Shown here: positions 6,566 through 14,200 of the stretch, in pieces | Numbering within the stretch: position 1 is the stretch's first letter | How the letters are laid out: each line of letters opens with the position of its first letter | From: Candidatus Eiseniibacteriota bacterium | Lineage (GTDB): Bacteria; Orphanbacterota; Orphanbacteria; Orphanbacterales; Orphanbacteraceae | Length of the DNA stretch: 64,000 nt | Assembly: GCA_029262235.1 (NCBI GenBank) | Contig: JAJCZU010000006.1 | Coordinates: forward strand, 1-64,000 | Direction: 5' to 3' | Program-made: the position numbers and the translations under genes | The notes under the pieces: model-generated | Told to the model about the DNA's origin: nothing | The model's input: the letters and a program-made list of their open reading frames with translations, nothing else | Database searches by the model: none

Positions 6566-8869
6566 ATGGTGCACTCCATGAACCTGCCACTCATCGGCGC
6601 CTTTCTTTACCTGGCATGCGGCGGCGCGATCCTGCTGCTCGGTGTTCTCGTGCTGCGTGCGAGCCCGGGGGAACGTCTGAACCGCATTACGGCGGCGATG
6701 ATGTTGTTCGGCGGGCTCGGTCCCCTCGTAGGCGGCCTCGGGCTGCTGCTTCCCGCCTATGGAAGACCCGCGATCGAAGGCGGTCTGCTCGCCGAGGTCT
6801 TGAACGGGAGCTGGGAATTCTTCTTCCCCACGCTTTTACTTTTCTCGCTTGCGTTCCCCCGCGAACGCCCGGTTCTGAAGCGCTTCGGTCGCTTCAGCTG
6901 GACGCTGTTCGCGCCTCACCTCGTTCACCTCGTGCTTCTGATCGGGCTGCCGCAGCTGGCGCTCTTCATCGGGCGATGGCGCGCGGGCGCCGCTCTGCAG
7001 ACGGGCGTGATCGACAAAACCGTGGGGCATGCCGGCGCGCTCGTCGAAATCAGCGTCAATCTGCTCGCGAAGTTTCACACGCGTCTGTTTTCGTTTGTCG
7101 ATATCGCGTTCACGATCGCGGCCATTCTGATTCTCGCCCAGTCGCTTCGTGCCATGCGCAGCCCGAAAATCCGGCGTCAGGTCTCCGTGATTCTGTTCGG
7201 GCTGGGTACATGCCTGGGGCTGTATGCGCTGGCGGTCCCGCTGCCGACGATTCTCTCGCTCGCGATTCCCGCTTCGCTCCGTGTGGTGCTGATCTCCATC
7301 GCCGTACTCGTCGGGACGACTTCGATCGCGTTCGCGATCGTTTCGCGAAGCTTTCTCGATGTCGGGAGTGTGGTCAGGCGCGGGATTCTGCTGACGGGGC
7401 TCACGGCCACTCTCGTGTTCGCTTACTTTATTACCGCGCGTGAGCTCGACGATTTTCTCGCCCAGATCACGGGCGTCGACATTCCGGTGCTTCGCACGCT
7501 GTTCGTGATCGTGGCCATCGTTTTCTTTCACCCGATGCTCGGTCGGATCGAAAGGGCGGCGGACCGCCTGATCGCGGGCGACAGGACGGCGCATCGGAAC
7601 GTGCTCGAGGATCTCGGGCGTCAGATGACGACCATCCTCGACATCGACGTGCTTCGCAATCGCGTACTCGGCACGCTGCGCGACGCTCTGGCGGTCGACT
7701 ACGCGCATCTCGTGCTGCGCGAGGAGACCGACTTTCTCGTCTGGGGACGTGGCGAGGAAGCCGAAGGACGCCTTGGCGGAGCGCATCCTCTCGCGGCAGG
7801 CGTAGCTGCCGCCGCGGGGCCGAGCCTCACGAACGATATCGTGGTCGAAATCGCGAGTGAGAAGGAACGCCGGGAAGCGGAAAAGACGATGCGGGATCTG
7901 CATTCGCGCCTCGTCGTGCCCATCCGCCTTCCGGGCTCGAGTGAATCCCCCGGATTTCTGTCATTCGGACCTAAAGTAACGGGAAACCGGTTCACGAGCG
8001 ACGAAGTGACGCTGCTTTCGATTCTCGCCACGCAGATCGGAATCGCCGTGCAGAACGCCCGGTTTCACGAAGATGCCGTCGAGCGGGCCGTTATGGACGA
8101 GGAACTGGCGATGGCGCGTACGATCCAGGAGACGATTTTTGCGGGGCGTTCGCGCCATTTTCCCGCGGTCGATGTCGCGGCCCTCTCCGTGCCGAGCAGG
8201 CAGGTGGGGGGGGACTATTACGATCTGATCTCCGTGGCGGACGGCGGTATTGCCGTTGCGATCGGCGATGTGTCCGGCAAGGGAGTTCCGGCGGCGCTTC
8301 TGATGTCGATGCTGCACGCCGCGCTGCACGCGCAGGTGAACGGCACCGTTTCGATCGCGCCGACTCTTTCACGCATGAATCGTATTCTCTGCGGCGCGAC
8401 GGCGACAGACAAGTTCGCGACGTTCTTTTTCGGCGTGCTCGACCCCGCGCGCGGCGTGTTCCGGTTCGCGAACGGGGGGCACAACTTCCCCATTCTGCTC
8501 CGCGCGGACGGGAGCGTGGAGCGTCTGGAGGCGGGCGGGCTCATTCTCGGGCTCTTTACGGACTCGAACTACGAAGAACGGGAAGTGGCGCTCGATGCCG
8601 GCGATCTGCTCGTCTTCTTCACGGACGGGGTCACCGAAGAGGAGCATCCTGACGATGACGATGAACTGTTCGGCGAAGAACGACTTCTTGCCGTCGTGCG
8701 TGAACATCGAAACGAAAGCGCGCAGAGTCTCGTATCCGCGGTGCGGCAGGAGGTCGCGGCGTTCCGTCAATCCGAGAGTTTCTCGGACGACTTCACACTG
8801 ATCGTGCTGCGGCCCGCCGTCGTCGCCGCGGAGAGCGCCGGTCCGAAGGCCGAAGGGAGTTCGTCATGA
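6566..8869 (+). CDS. Membrane PP2C-type phosphatase (RsbU/SpoIIE-like) with GAF sensor
   Basis: 767 residues. The first 330 hold about eight hydrophobic segments, followed by a GAF-like region (about 345-495) and a SpoIIE/PP2C domain (about 510-755). The phosphatase motifs are visible: ARTIQETIF, VGGDYYDL, AIGDVSGKGVPAALLMSM, FANGGHNFPILL, DLLVFFTDGVTEEE and DDFTLIVL, with the metal-binding aspartates. It should dephosphorylate the STAS protein in response to a membrane or cytoplasmic signal, completing the partner switch. Its stop overlaps the ABC ATPase start (ATGA), so signalling and transport genes are joined in one operon. Confidence 0.9.
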   Translation: MVHSMNLPLIGAFLYLACGGAILLLGVLVLRASPGERLNRITAAMMLFGGLGPLVGGLGLLLPAYGRPAIEGGLLAEVLNGSWEFFFPTLLLFSLAFPRERPVLKRFGRFSWTLFAPHLVHLVLLIGLPQLALFIGRWRAGAALQTGVIDKTVGHAGALVEISVNLLAKFHTRLFSFVDIAFTIAAILILAQSLRAMRSPKIRRQVSVILFGLGTCLGLYALAVPLPTILSLAIPASLRVVLISIAVLVGTTSIAFAIVSRSFLDVGSVVRRGILLTGLTATLVFAYFITARELDDFLAQITGVDIPVLRTLFVIVAIVFFHPMLGRIERAADRLIAGDRTAHRNVLEDLGRQMTTILDIDVLRNRVLGTLRDALAVDYAHLVLREETDFLVWGRGEEAEGRLGGAHPLAAGVAAAAGPSLTNDIVVEIASEKERREAEKTMRDLHSRLVVPIRLPGSSESPGFLSFGPKVTGNRFTSDEVTLLSILATQIGIAVQNARFHEDAVERAVMDEELAMARTIQETIFAGRSRHFPAVDVAALSVPSRQVGGDYYDLISVADGGIAVAIGDVSGKGVPAALLMSMLHAALHAQVNGTVSIAPTLSRMNRILCGATATDKFATFFFGVLDPARGVFRFANGGHNFPILLRADGSVERLEAGGLILGLFTDSNYEEREVALDAGDLLVFFTDGVTEEEHPDDDDELFGEERLLAVVREHRNESAQSLVSAVRQEVAAFRQSESFSDDFTLIVLRPAVVAAESAGPKAEGSSS

Positions 8870-9729
8870 TCGCCTGGATCGGAATCGAAAAGAGCTACGG
8901 GACGGTTCACGCGCTGGCGGGATTCACACTGGATGCGAATCCGGGCGAGGTTCTCGGCCTCCTCGGGCCGAACGGGGCGGGCAAGACCACGGCGCTCCGC
9001 GTGGCTGTCGGGCTCGCGCGGGCCGATGCGGGCGAGGTCACGATCGCGGGGCGACCGCCGGGCGATCCGATGAGCCGCGTGGATGCCGGCTATCTGCCGG
9101 AGGAGCTTCCGTTCCCGGCCCGTATTCGTACCGGCGAATGGCTGCGCTCCCAGCTCGCGCTCAGAAACGGGGACCCGTCCGCCGCGCGCCGGGGCGCGGA
9201 GAAGCTCGGTATCGCCGCCGCCTGGGACCGCCCCGTCCGTTCGCTGTCGAAGGGAATGCGCCGGCGCGCGGGGCTTTCGCTTCTCGCCGCCTGGGACCCC
9301 GGCCTCTGGATTCTCGACGAGCCGACGGCCGACCTCGACGTGGCGGGACGCGAGATCGTGGAAGGGATTCTGGTGGAGGCGCGCGATCGAGGCCGCGCCG
9401 TAATCGTATCCTCGCACGTTCTTTCCGAAGTGGAGCGGGTCTGCGACCGCGTCGCCCTCGTCAGGGCAGGGCGGGTGGAGGAGACCGGCACACCCGCGTC
9501 GTTCCTGCAGGCGCCGTTTGTTCTCGAAGTGCGTTGCCGGCCGGGCGCATCCCTTCCGGAGTCGTTCGTGGCGATCGGGGGCGGGCGCTATCGCATGTTC
9601 GTGCCGAACCGGGAGGAAGCGAATCGCGCAGTCGCCGACCTCGAGGCCGGGAACGGCGAGGGCGCGGTCCTCGAGAGCGCGCTCCGCGCGGCGACCTTGC
9701 GCGATGCGATCGGGGGGAAGTTCCGATGA
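8866..9729 (+). CDS. ABC transporter ATP-binding protein
   Basis: 287 residues with a single ATPase domain. Walker A is GPNGAGKTT (Lys40), the signature is LSKGMRRRAGLS, Walker B is LWILDEPT, and SSHVLSEVE contains the switch His. The last 80 residues are an accessory domain common in DrrA/CcmA-like exporters. Pairs with the overlapping permease that follows. The substrate cannot be read from sequence; lipid, drug or ABC-2-type export are all possible. Confidence 0.9.
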   Translation: MIAWIGIEKSYGTVHALAGFTLDANPGEVLGLLGPNGAGKTTALRVAVGLARADAGEVTIAGRPPGDPMSRVDAGYLPEELPFPARIRTGEWLRSQLALRNGDPSAARRGAEKLGIAAAWDRPVRSLSKGMRRRAGLSLLAAWDPGLWILDEPTADLDVAGREIVEGILVEARDRGRAVIVSSHVLSEVERVCDRVALVRAGRVEETGTPASFLQAPFVLEVRCRPGASLPESFVAIGGGRYRMFVPNREEANRAVADLEAGNGEGAVLESALRAATLRDAIGGKFR

Positions 9730-10583
9730 TCGCCCTTCTTTCGATCATGCTTCGTTCGTTTCTGCGGGGCGGGGGCGGCATTGCCCTCGTTGCCATCCCC
9801 GCCGTCACGTACTTCGTAGTGCATGTCGTCGCGGGGGTCGAAGGAAGCGTCATGGTGAACGGGGAGGCCGTGGCCATGGACGCTTCCAGCATGGCGGGGT
9901 GGGCGCTGCGCGGGGGGCTCGGGTTCGCGAACGTCCTGATCGCGCTTGTCATGCTCTTTCTCGCGATGCCGATCGCGATCGGGGGGCTCGAACAGGGAAG
10001 CGCACGTTTCGATCTCACGGCCCCCGTTTCGCGCTTCCGGTGGCTCGGGAACCAGACGCTCGGAATCGTGCTTCTGCTTCTCGTTTGCTGGATTCTCGCC
10101 TCGCTCGGCGCCTCCCTGGCTCTGGGGCATGTACCGGCATCGCTCCCCGGCGCCGTCGCGCATCTGGCGCTCGGGCATCTTCTCTTCATCGCCGTGGCTA
10201 TTGCGACAAGCGTTGCCTTCGGGTATCGCGTCGGCGCGCTCCTTGCGATTGTCGTCTGGGGGGGATCCTGGGTCTTCGCGCACGACGTGGTCGAGGCGTA
10301 CCTGTTCGACGTACCGCCCCCGGCAGAAGGCTTTGCCGGTGTCTGGTACATGCTCCTGGCCCCCTATCTGGACGGGGAGCCGGCGGGACCGCTTCCGACC
10401 GTTCTCCGCTTCATCCTGCGCGTCTTCCCGCCGATCGCGAACGAGCAGTCGGTCGGATTCGATTTCGCCGCGGGACGCGCGGTCTTTCCGGTTACGGACG
10501 CGCGATCGACGCTCGTCGCCGCGATCTGGTGCGTGGTAAGCTGGGTTCTCGCCTTGCGGACTCTCCGCAGAAAAGACGTTTAG
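9726..10583 (+). CDS. ABC-2-type transporter permease
   Basis: 285 residues with six hydrophobic segments (about 10-35, 60-90, 115-145, 150-170, 172-195 and 260-280). Arrangement and size match ABC-2 permeases; the segment LEQGSARFDLTAPVSRFRWL resembles the cytoplasmic coupling region of that family. Overlaps the ATPase gene by four bases. No substrate clue. Confidence 0.82.
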   Translation: MIALLSIMLRSFLRGGGGIALVAIPAVTYFVVHVVAGVEGSVMVNGEAVAMDASSMAGWALRGGLGFANVLIALVMLFLAMPIAIGGLEQGSARFDLTAPVSRFRWLGNQTLGIVLLLLVCWILASLGASLALGHVPASLPGAVAHLALGHLLFIAVAIATSVAFGYRVGALLAIVVWGGSWVFAHDVVEAYLFDVPPPAEGFAGVWYMLLAPYLDGEPAGPLPTVLRFILRVFPPIANEQSVGFDFAAGRAVFPVTDARSTLVAAIWCVVSWVLALRTLRRKDV

Positions 10584-10609
10584 TGTTCAAGTTTTGTGAG
10601 GTGGCTTCT

Positions 10610-11080
10610 GTGAGCGCGCATACGGGCCCGTTGCTGGGAATCGATTTAGGTACGAAGCGTGTGGGTATTTCGCTCAGCGACCCCGAGGGGCGCATCGCGC
10701 TTCGCTATGGAGTGCTGGACGGAACCGACGAGAGTGCGCTGCTCGGCCGCCTTGCCGGCATCGCGGAAGAAGAGAGCGTCTGCGAGTTCGTCATCGGGCA
10801 CCCCAAAAACATGGATGGTTCGCACGGAGAGAAAGCCGAGTGGGTGGAAGCATTCCGCGTCAAACTCGTGGCGCGCGTATCGCTGCCCGTGCATCTCTGG
10901 GACGAACGCCTGACCTCGGTCCAGGCGGAGCGCACGCTGCTTGCTTCTCGAACCGGCGCGAACGGGCGCATTCGAAAGAAGAAGGGCCCGAAGAGCGACG
11001 TGGACCAGATTGCGGCCGTCCTCATTCTGCAGTCGTTTCTCGATCGCCGTGCGAGCGAGGCCCGCGAGGACCGGACTTAG
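10610..11080 (+). CDS. ruvX: RuvX/YqgF-family RNase H-fold nuclease
   Basis: 156 residues. GIDLGTKRVGISLSD near the N-terminus carries the first catalytic Asp, LWDERLTS the Glu, and KSDVDQIAAVLILQSFL the last Asp. The family is a predicted Holliday-junction resolvase and is implicated in 16S rRNA 5' maturation. GTG at 10610 is preceded by GAGGTG seven bases away. The mltG start follows its stop directly. A ruvX-mltG pair is common in bacteria. Confidence 0.92.
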   Translation: MSAHTGPLLGIDLGTKRVGISLSDPEGRIALRYGVLDGTDESALLGRLAGIAEEESVCEFVIGHPKNMDGSHGEKAEWVEAFRVKLVARVSLPVHLWDERLTSVQAERTLLASRTGANGRIRKKKGPKSDVDQIAAVLILQSFLDRRASEAREDRT

Positions 11081-12100
11081 ATGCGCGTCCTGTTCGCTCT
11101 CGGCATTCTGGCTCTCCTCGCGGCCATCGCGGCGGGTTCCGGGTATTTCTGGTTCCAGCGCGAATTCGAAGAACCCGCGGGAGGCGGGGCGGACGAAGTC
11201 GTGACGCTCGAGATCCCCGAGGGGACCGGCTTTCCGGCCGTCGCCGGGCTGCTGGCGGAGAAGGGCCTGATTCGGGCCGCGAAACCGTTCGTGTATTACG
11301 CGCGCTACCGTGAGGCCGATCGCAGCGTGAAGGCCGGCTGGTATGAGATCCCGACTGCGCTCACGCCCGCGGAAGTCCTTTCGCTGCTCGTCGAGGGGCC
11401 GAATCTCTACGACCGCATCACGCTGCCTGAAGGGCTCTGGCTCGCCGAGTCGATCGCGCTCCTTGCGAACGGACTTCAGCTCGACTCGCTCGTGCTCGAT
11501 TCGCTCGCCCGGTCGCCCGGCTTTCAAGCCGCGCGGGAGCTGCCCGGACCGACCCTCGAAGGCTACCTCTATCCTGAAACGTATCATTTCGGTCGCGGGG
11601 TCGATGAGGAGGCCGTGCTCTCGCACCTGGCGAGGCAGTTTCACGCATTCTGGAATGACGTGCGGCGCGCCCGGGCCGAGGAGCTCGGCATGAGCGTTGC
11701 GGCTGTCACGACGCTGGCTTCGATCGTGGAGGCGGAGGCGGTGATCGACGAAGAGCGCGCCCGGATCGCGGCCGTTTTTCACAACAGGCTCGACCGCGGG
11801 ATGCTTCTGCAGGCCGATCCAACGGTGCAATATGCCCGCGGGAATCGCAAAAAGCTCTACTATCGGCACCTGGAGATCGATTCTCCTTACAATACGTATC
11901 GATACGGAGGGCTGCCCCCGTCTCCGATCTGCTCGCCGGGAGCGGCCGCGATGCACGCCACGCTCTACCCCCTGGAGGGGTGCCGGGACCTCTATTTCGT
12001 GGCCGCGCGGGACGGTTCCGGGCGGCATACCTTTTCGCGCACGATCCGGGAGCACAACCGGGCGCGGGAGGAAGCGGCCAGGGAGTCCAAATCTCCTTGA
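11081..12100 (+). CDS. mltG: Endolytic murein transglycosylase MltG
   Basis: 339 residues. One N-terminal membrane helix (about 3-24) is followed by a LysM-like region (VTLEIPEGTGFPAVAGLLAE) and the catalytic YceG domain. Family blocks include LEGYLYPETY, ASIVEAEA with catalytic Glu217, HNRL, LQADPTVQYA and SPYNTYRYGGLPPSPICSPG. It cuts nascent glycan strands in the periplasm and sets chain length. The active-site block usually reads ASIVEKE; here Ala replaces the Lys. Follows ruvX with no gap. Confidence 0.93.
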   Translation: MRVLFALGILALLAAIAAGSGYFWFQREFEEPAGGGADEVVTLEIPEGTGFPAVAGLLAEKGLIRAAKPFVYYARYREADRSVKAGWYEIPTALTPAEVLSLLVEGPNLYDRITLPEGLWLAESIALLANGLQLDSLVLDSLARSPGFQAARELPGPTLEGYLYPETYHFGRGVDEEAVLSHLARQFHAFWNDVRRARAEELGMSVAAVTTLASIVEAEAVIDEERARIAAVFHNRLDRGMLLQADPTVQYARGNRKKLYYRHLEIDSPYNTYRYGGLPPSPICSPGAAAMHATLYPLEGCRDLYFVAARDGSGRHTFSRTIREHNRAREEAARESKSP

Positions 12101-12125
12101 CCGGGGAAGGAAATCGCGTTCTAAT
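12097..12125 (+). promoter_or_regulatory. Possible promoter for the 69-residue membrane protein
   Basis: TTGACC (12097-12102), a 17-base spacer and TCTAAT (12120-12125), straddling the mltG stop codon. The expected start of transcription falls at or next to the ATG at 12133, which would give a leaderless message; no ribosome site is visible before that ATG. Confidence 0.4.
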
Positions 12126-12132
12126 CCCGCGT

Positions 12133-12342
12133 ATGGCCAAGCAAGGGAAATCACGACGGAGAAAGACCGGGACCGATAACTCGCTTCCGTTCACCAGCAA
12201 AAACTACATCCTATTCACGGCAGGCATTGTCTTGATCCTGCTTGGATATTTCTTCCTGAGCAGGAATTCCATCACCCTGGCCCCGATCCTCCTGGTCGCC
12301 GGCTACTGCGTTTTAATCCCGCTGGCGATCGCTCTTAAGTAG
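12133..12342 (+). CDS. Small two-helix membrane protein (DUF3098-like)
   Basis: 69 residues: a basic N-terminus (MAKQGKSRRRK), LPFTSKNYILF, one membrane helix (about 26-42), a short polar turn with SRNSITLAP, and a second helix to the C-terminus. The layout resembles the DUF3098 family of Bacteroidetes, also short, with an N-terminal FxxxNYxL motif before two helices. No function is known. It lies between mltG and tRNA-Val. Confidence 0.7.
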   Translation: MAKQGKSRRRKTGTDNSLPFTSKNYILFTAGIVLILLGYFFLSRNSITLAPILLVAGYCVLIPLAIALK

Positions 12343-12364
12343 TTACATTGCAACGATTTGACTG

Positions 12365-12438
12365 GGGCGAGTAGCTCAGTTGGTTAGAGCGCCTGCCTTA
12401 CACGCAGGAGGTCACAGGTTCGAGTCCTGTTTCGCCCA
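12365..12438 (+). tRNA. tRNA-Val (anticodon TAC)
   Basis: Full cloverleaf: acceptor GGGCGAG/TTCGCCC, D arm GCTC-GAGC, anticodon stem CCTGC/GCAGG with loop CTTACAC (anticodon TAC), and T arm ACAGG-TTCGAGT-CCTGT, with discriminator A. CCA is not encoded, so it is added after transcription. Confidence 0.96.
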
Positions 12439-12502
12439 GATTTGCATTCTTTGCCCGGATCTTCAAGATACGCCTCCGTAACCGTTTAACGGTACCTTTG
12501 GA

Positions 12503-12531
12503 TTGACTTCACCCGGTGTCTCTGGTAAGAT
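12503..12531 (+). promoter_or_regulatory. Sigma-70 promoter P1 upstream of the dockerin-like gene
   Basis: TTGACT (12503-12508), a 17-base spacer and TAAGAT (12526-12531). It would give a leader of about 300 bases before the start at 12837. The rest of 12439-12836 holds no convincing gene. Confidence 0.55.
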
Positions 12532-12593
12532 TCTTGCCAATTCCAGAGGACAGAAAAGGTCACCGGAAACCACCGGGGAGATACGGTTTCGGG

Positions 12594-12622
12594 TTGACGG
12601 GTCCCAATGGAAATGGTAGAGT
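12594..12622 (+). promoter_or_regulatory. Sigma-70 promoter P2 upstream of the dockerin-like gene
   Basis: TTGACG (12594-12599), a 17-base spacer and TAGAGT (12617-12622), on the same side and about 90 bases downstream of P1. Tandem promoters fit a strongly expressed secreted protein. Confidence 0.5.
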
Positions 12623-12836
12623 AGCCAATGCTACGTTAGTGCGATTGAGTTCTCCCACAGTCAATTGCCGAAGTACAGCTGAGTCGCGAAAGGAGGTGCT
12701 GGGTAGCTCCGTCAAGAGCGGTTGTATTCAGTTACGAGCCCAGAGTCCCCTTTACTACGTGGACTCAGGAAACTTTGGTTAGGATCACATCGTGCACGTT
12801 TTTCAAAAAATTGAGACTGCAGGAGGAATTGCTCTC

Positions 12837-13535
12837 ATGAAAAAAGTTTTGATGCTTGGCCTCGTAGCCGTCGCTACGCTCGGCCTCACGGGTTCCGCAA
12901 TGGCGGGACTTCCCTGTGCTGCTTACTCGAGCGCCAGCTTCTCCATTGGCGGGACGGCTTGTGGCGACGCTGATGGTTTCTTCTCGTATCAGGGCAACAA
13001 GGCCACGATCGATATCTGCGTAACGGTCAATGACTGCCTGCAGTCGCCGGTCGACACGTGCACGGTTCGCCTCGACTACGGCATCAAGTATGACGCCCAG
13101 GGCGATCTCAACGCCGGTACGAACGGTCGTGTCTGCGGAACGGGTTCCACCCTTGGCCAGACCAGCGCCAACGGCGTTGTCTGCTTCGAGCTTCTGCTCG
13201 GCGGCGGTGGCGCGGCTGTGCTCGACTGGACCGTGACGGCCCAGTGCGCGAGCCCGGAAGTGTTCCTCGCGGGCGCTTCGGATACGCTTTGCTACCGTGC
13301 GACGGACTTCAACGGCAGCGGGAACGTCAACTTCTTCGATACGTTCAAGTACCTGCCGCAGTTGAACTCGGGTGCCGGTTACACGGGTAACCTGAACTGC
13401 GCGCCTCCGGTCAACTTCTTCGATACGTTCCAGTACCTGCCGGACCTCAACGCGGGCGCGGCCTGTGTTGGCGGCAGCATCTTTGGTGCTGACGGAACGG
13501 CTGTGATCGGTGACTGCTCCGGTAAAATCAACTAG
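12837..13535 (+). CDS. Secreted protein with two dockerin-like repeats
   Basis: 232 residues with a signal peptide (MKKVLMLGLVAVATLGLTGSAMA). A cysteine-rich beta-type domain (about 24-150) precedes two repeats: DFNGSGNVNFFDTFKYLPQLNSG (157-179, written as two halves DFNGSGNVNFFD and TFKYLPQLNSG) and NLNCAPPVNFFDTFQYLPDLNAG. The first has the D-x-N-G-S-G-x-x-N-x-x-D calcium loop of type I dockerins; in the second the loop is degenerate (NCAPP). Dockerins normally dock onto cohesins, but no cohesin is recognised nearby. ATG at 12837 has AGGAGG 10 bases upstream. Glycine codons favour GGT/GGC and the gene has its own promoters and terminator, suggesting high expression. Confidence 0.75.
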   Translation: MKKVLMLGLVAVATLGLTGSAMAGLPCAAYSSASFSIGGTACGDADGFFSYQGNKATIDICVTVNDCLQSPVDTCTVRLDYGIKYDAQGDLNAGTNGRVCGTGSTLGQTSANGVVCFELLLGGGGAAVLDWTVTAQCASPEVFLAGASDTLCYRATDFNGSGNVNFFDTFKYLPQLNSGAGYTGNLNCAPPVNFFDTFQYLPDLNAGAACVGGSIFGADGTAVIGDCSGKIN

Positions 13536-13577
13536 AGCGAGGATCCCGTCTTAGCAACTGTCTGCTGAAGACTCCGG

Positions 13578-13614
13578 AACCGGCCCTTCTCGTAAGAGAG
13601 GGGCCGGTTTTTTG
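13578..13614 (+). terminator. Intrinsic terminator after the dockerin-like gene
   Basis: Perfect long hairpin: AACCGGCCC plus CTTCTC pairs with GAGAGG plus GGCCGGTT around a GTAA loop, followed by a T-run (13608-13614). Confidence 0.93.
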
Positions 13615-13683
13615 TTGTCGTGGCGGAGGCCCTGGATACACAGGATCCGCGCCTTGCGCAGTCTCGTCCGACTCGTAATGCCT

Positions 13684-13713
13684 TTGACGGACACGACCGA
13701 TATTTGCTATAGT
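13684..13713 (+). promoter_or_regulatory. Sigma-70 promoter for an untranslated or leader transcript
   Basis: TTGACG (13684-13689), an 18-base spacer and TATAGT (13708-13713). It lies about 490 bases before the next certain gene, and a second promoter intervenes, so it should make a separate or long-leader RNA. Confidence 0.55.
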
Positions 13714-13719
13714 AGTGCA

Positions 13720-13917
13720 AGGCTGAATTCGAGGCTCGAACCCGAAGGAGGTGGTGGAACACGAACTAACGGCTACTACCATCTCGGGCCCTTCCAGGCC
13801 CGGCGCGGCGGACATGAGCTCCGCCGGCGACTCGAATCCGCAGGAAAACACGCTATAGCGGAGTACCTGCGGTTTGCACCACGGATCGAGACCGGTTCCT
13901 GATCGTTTTCGATCCAA
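13720..13917 (+). ncRNA. Possible structured RNA or short-ORF leader
   Basis: After the promoter at 13684 come the palindrome TTCGAGGCTCGAA (13728-13740), a perfect AAGGAGG (13745-13751), and two strong hairpins: CGGGCC/GGCCCG with a six-base loop (about 13784-13802) and CGGCGGA/TCCGCCG with a seven-base loop (about 13806-13826). Then GGATCGA pairs with TCGATCC at 13882-13914. A 34-codon reading frame starts at GTG 13754, only two bases after the AAGGAGG, and ends at 13858. I cannot match the RNA to a known family (not tmRNA, SRP RNA or RNase P RNA by their hallmark sequences). Confidence 0.35.
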
Positions 13918-14002
13918 TAAGTTATTGAATAACATCACGTTATCAAGAGCTTGCCGGGAGTGCTGATAATCGGAAAAATATGGATCGATCAGCATTTTCC
14001 AG

Positions 14003-14032
14003 TTGACTTGAGGCGGTTCAGAAGTCTATACT
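14003..14032 (+). promoter_or_regulatory. Sigma-70 promoter for the tagged protein at 14201
   Basis: TTGACT (14003-14008), an 18-base spacer and TATACT (14027-14032). It leaves a leader of about 160 bases. Confidence 0.6.
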
Positions 14033-14047
14033 TCTTTCAACCGTTAA

Positions 14048-14061
14048 GGTGACGTGTCACC
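14048..14061. promoter_or_regulatory. Perfect 14-bp palindrome in the early leader
   Basis: GGTGAC-GT-GTCACC sits within about 10-20 bases of the expected transcription start of the preceding promoter. It could be an operator (its GTGAC/GTCAC arms resemble CRP/FNR-type half sites) or an RNA hairpin. Confidence 0.35.
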
Positions 14062-14200
14062 AGAGACGGCCTGAGTGTCAGGGAAGCATTTCAGGCGTGT
14101 CTGGCGAGCGGTTCTACGATGGATGGGTCCCCGGAGTAGATCACGGCACGTATTTTTCAAAGTCAGTTCTCGATAACTGATGGAAGGAGTTCAGAAGAAC

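Noticed and set aside
12516-12782. 88-codon frame between tRNA-Val and the dockerin-like gene
   Set aside because: Covers two good promoters, has no ribosome site and no family-like composition.
13612-13902. 96-codon frame with a SPOR-like look (GYYHLGPFQARRGGHELRRR)
   Set aside because: It starts inside a terminator tail and reads through a promoter; the resemblance is short and lacks a signal peptide or membrane anchor.
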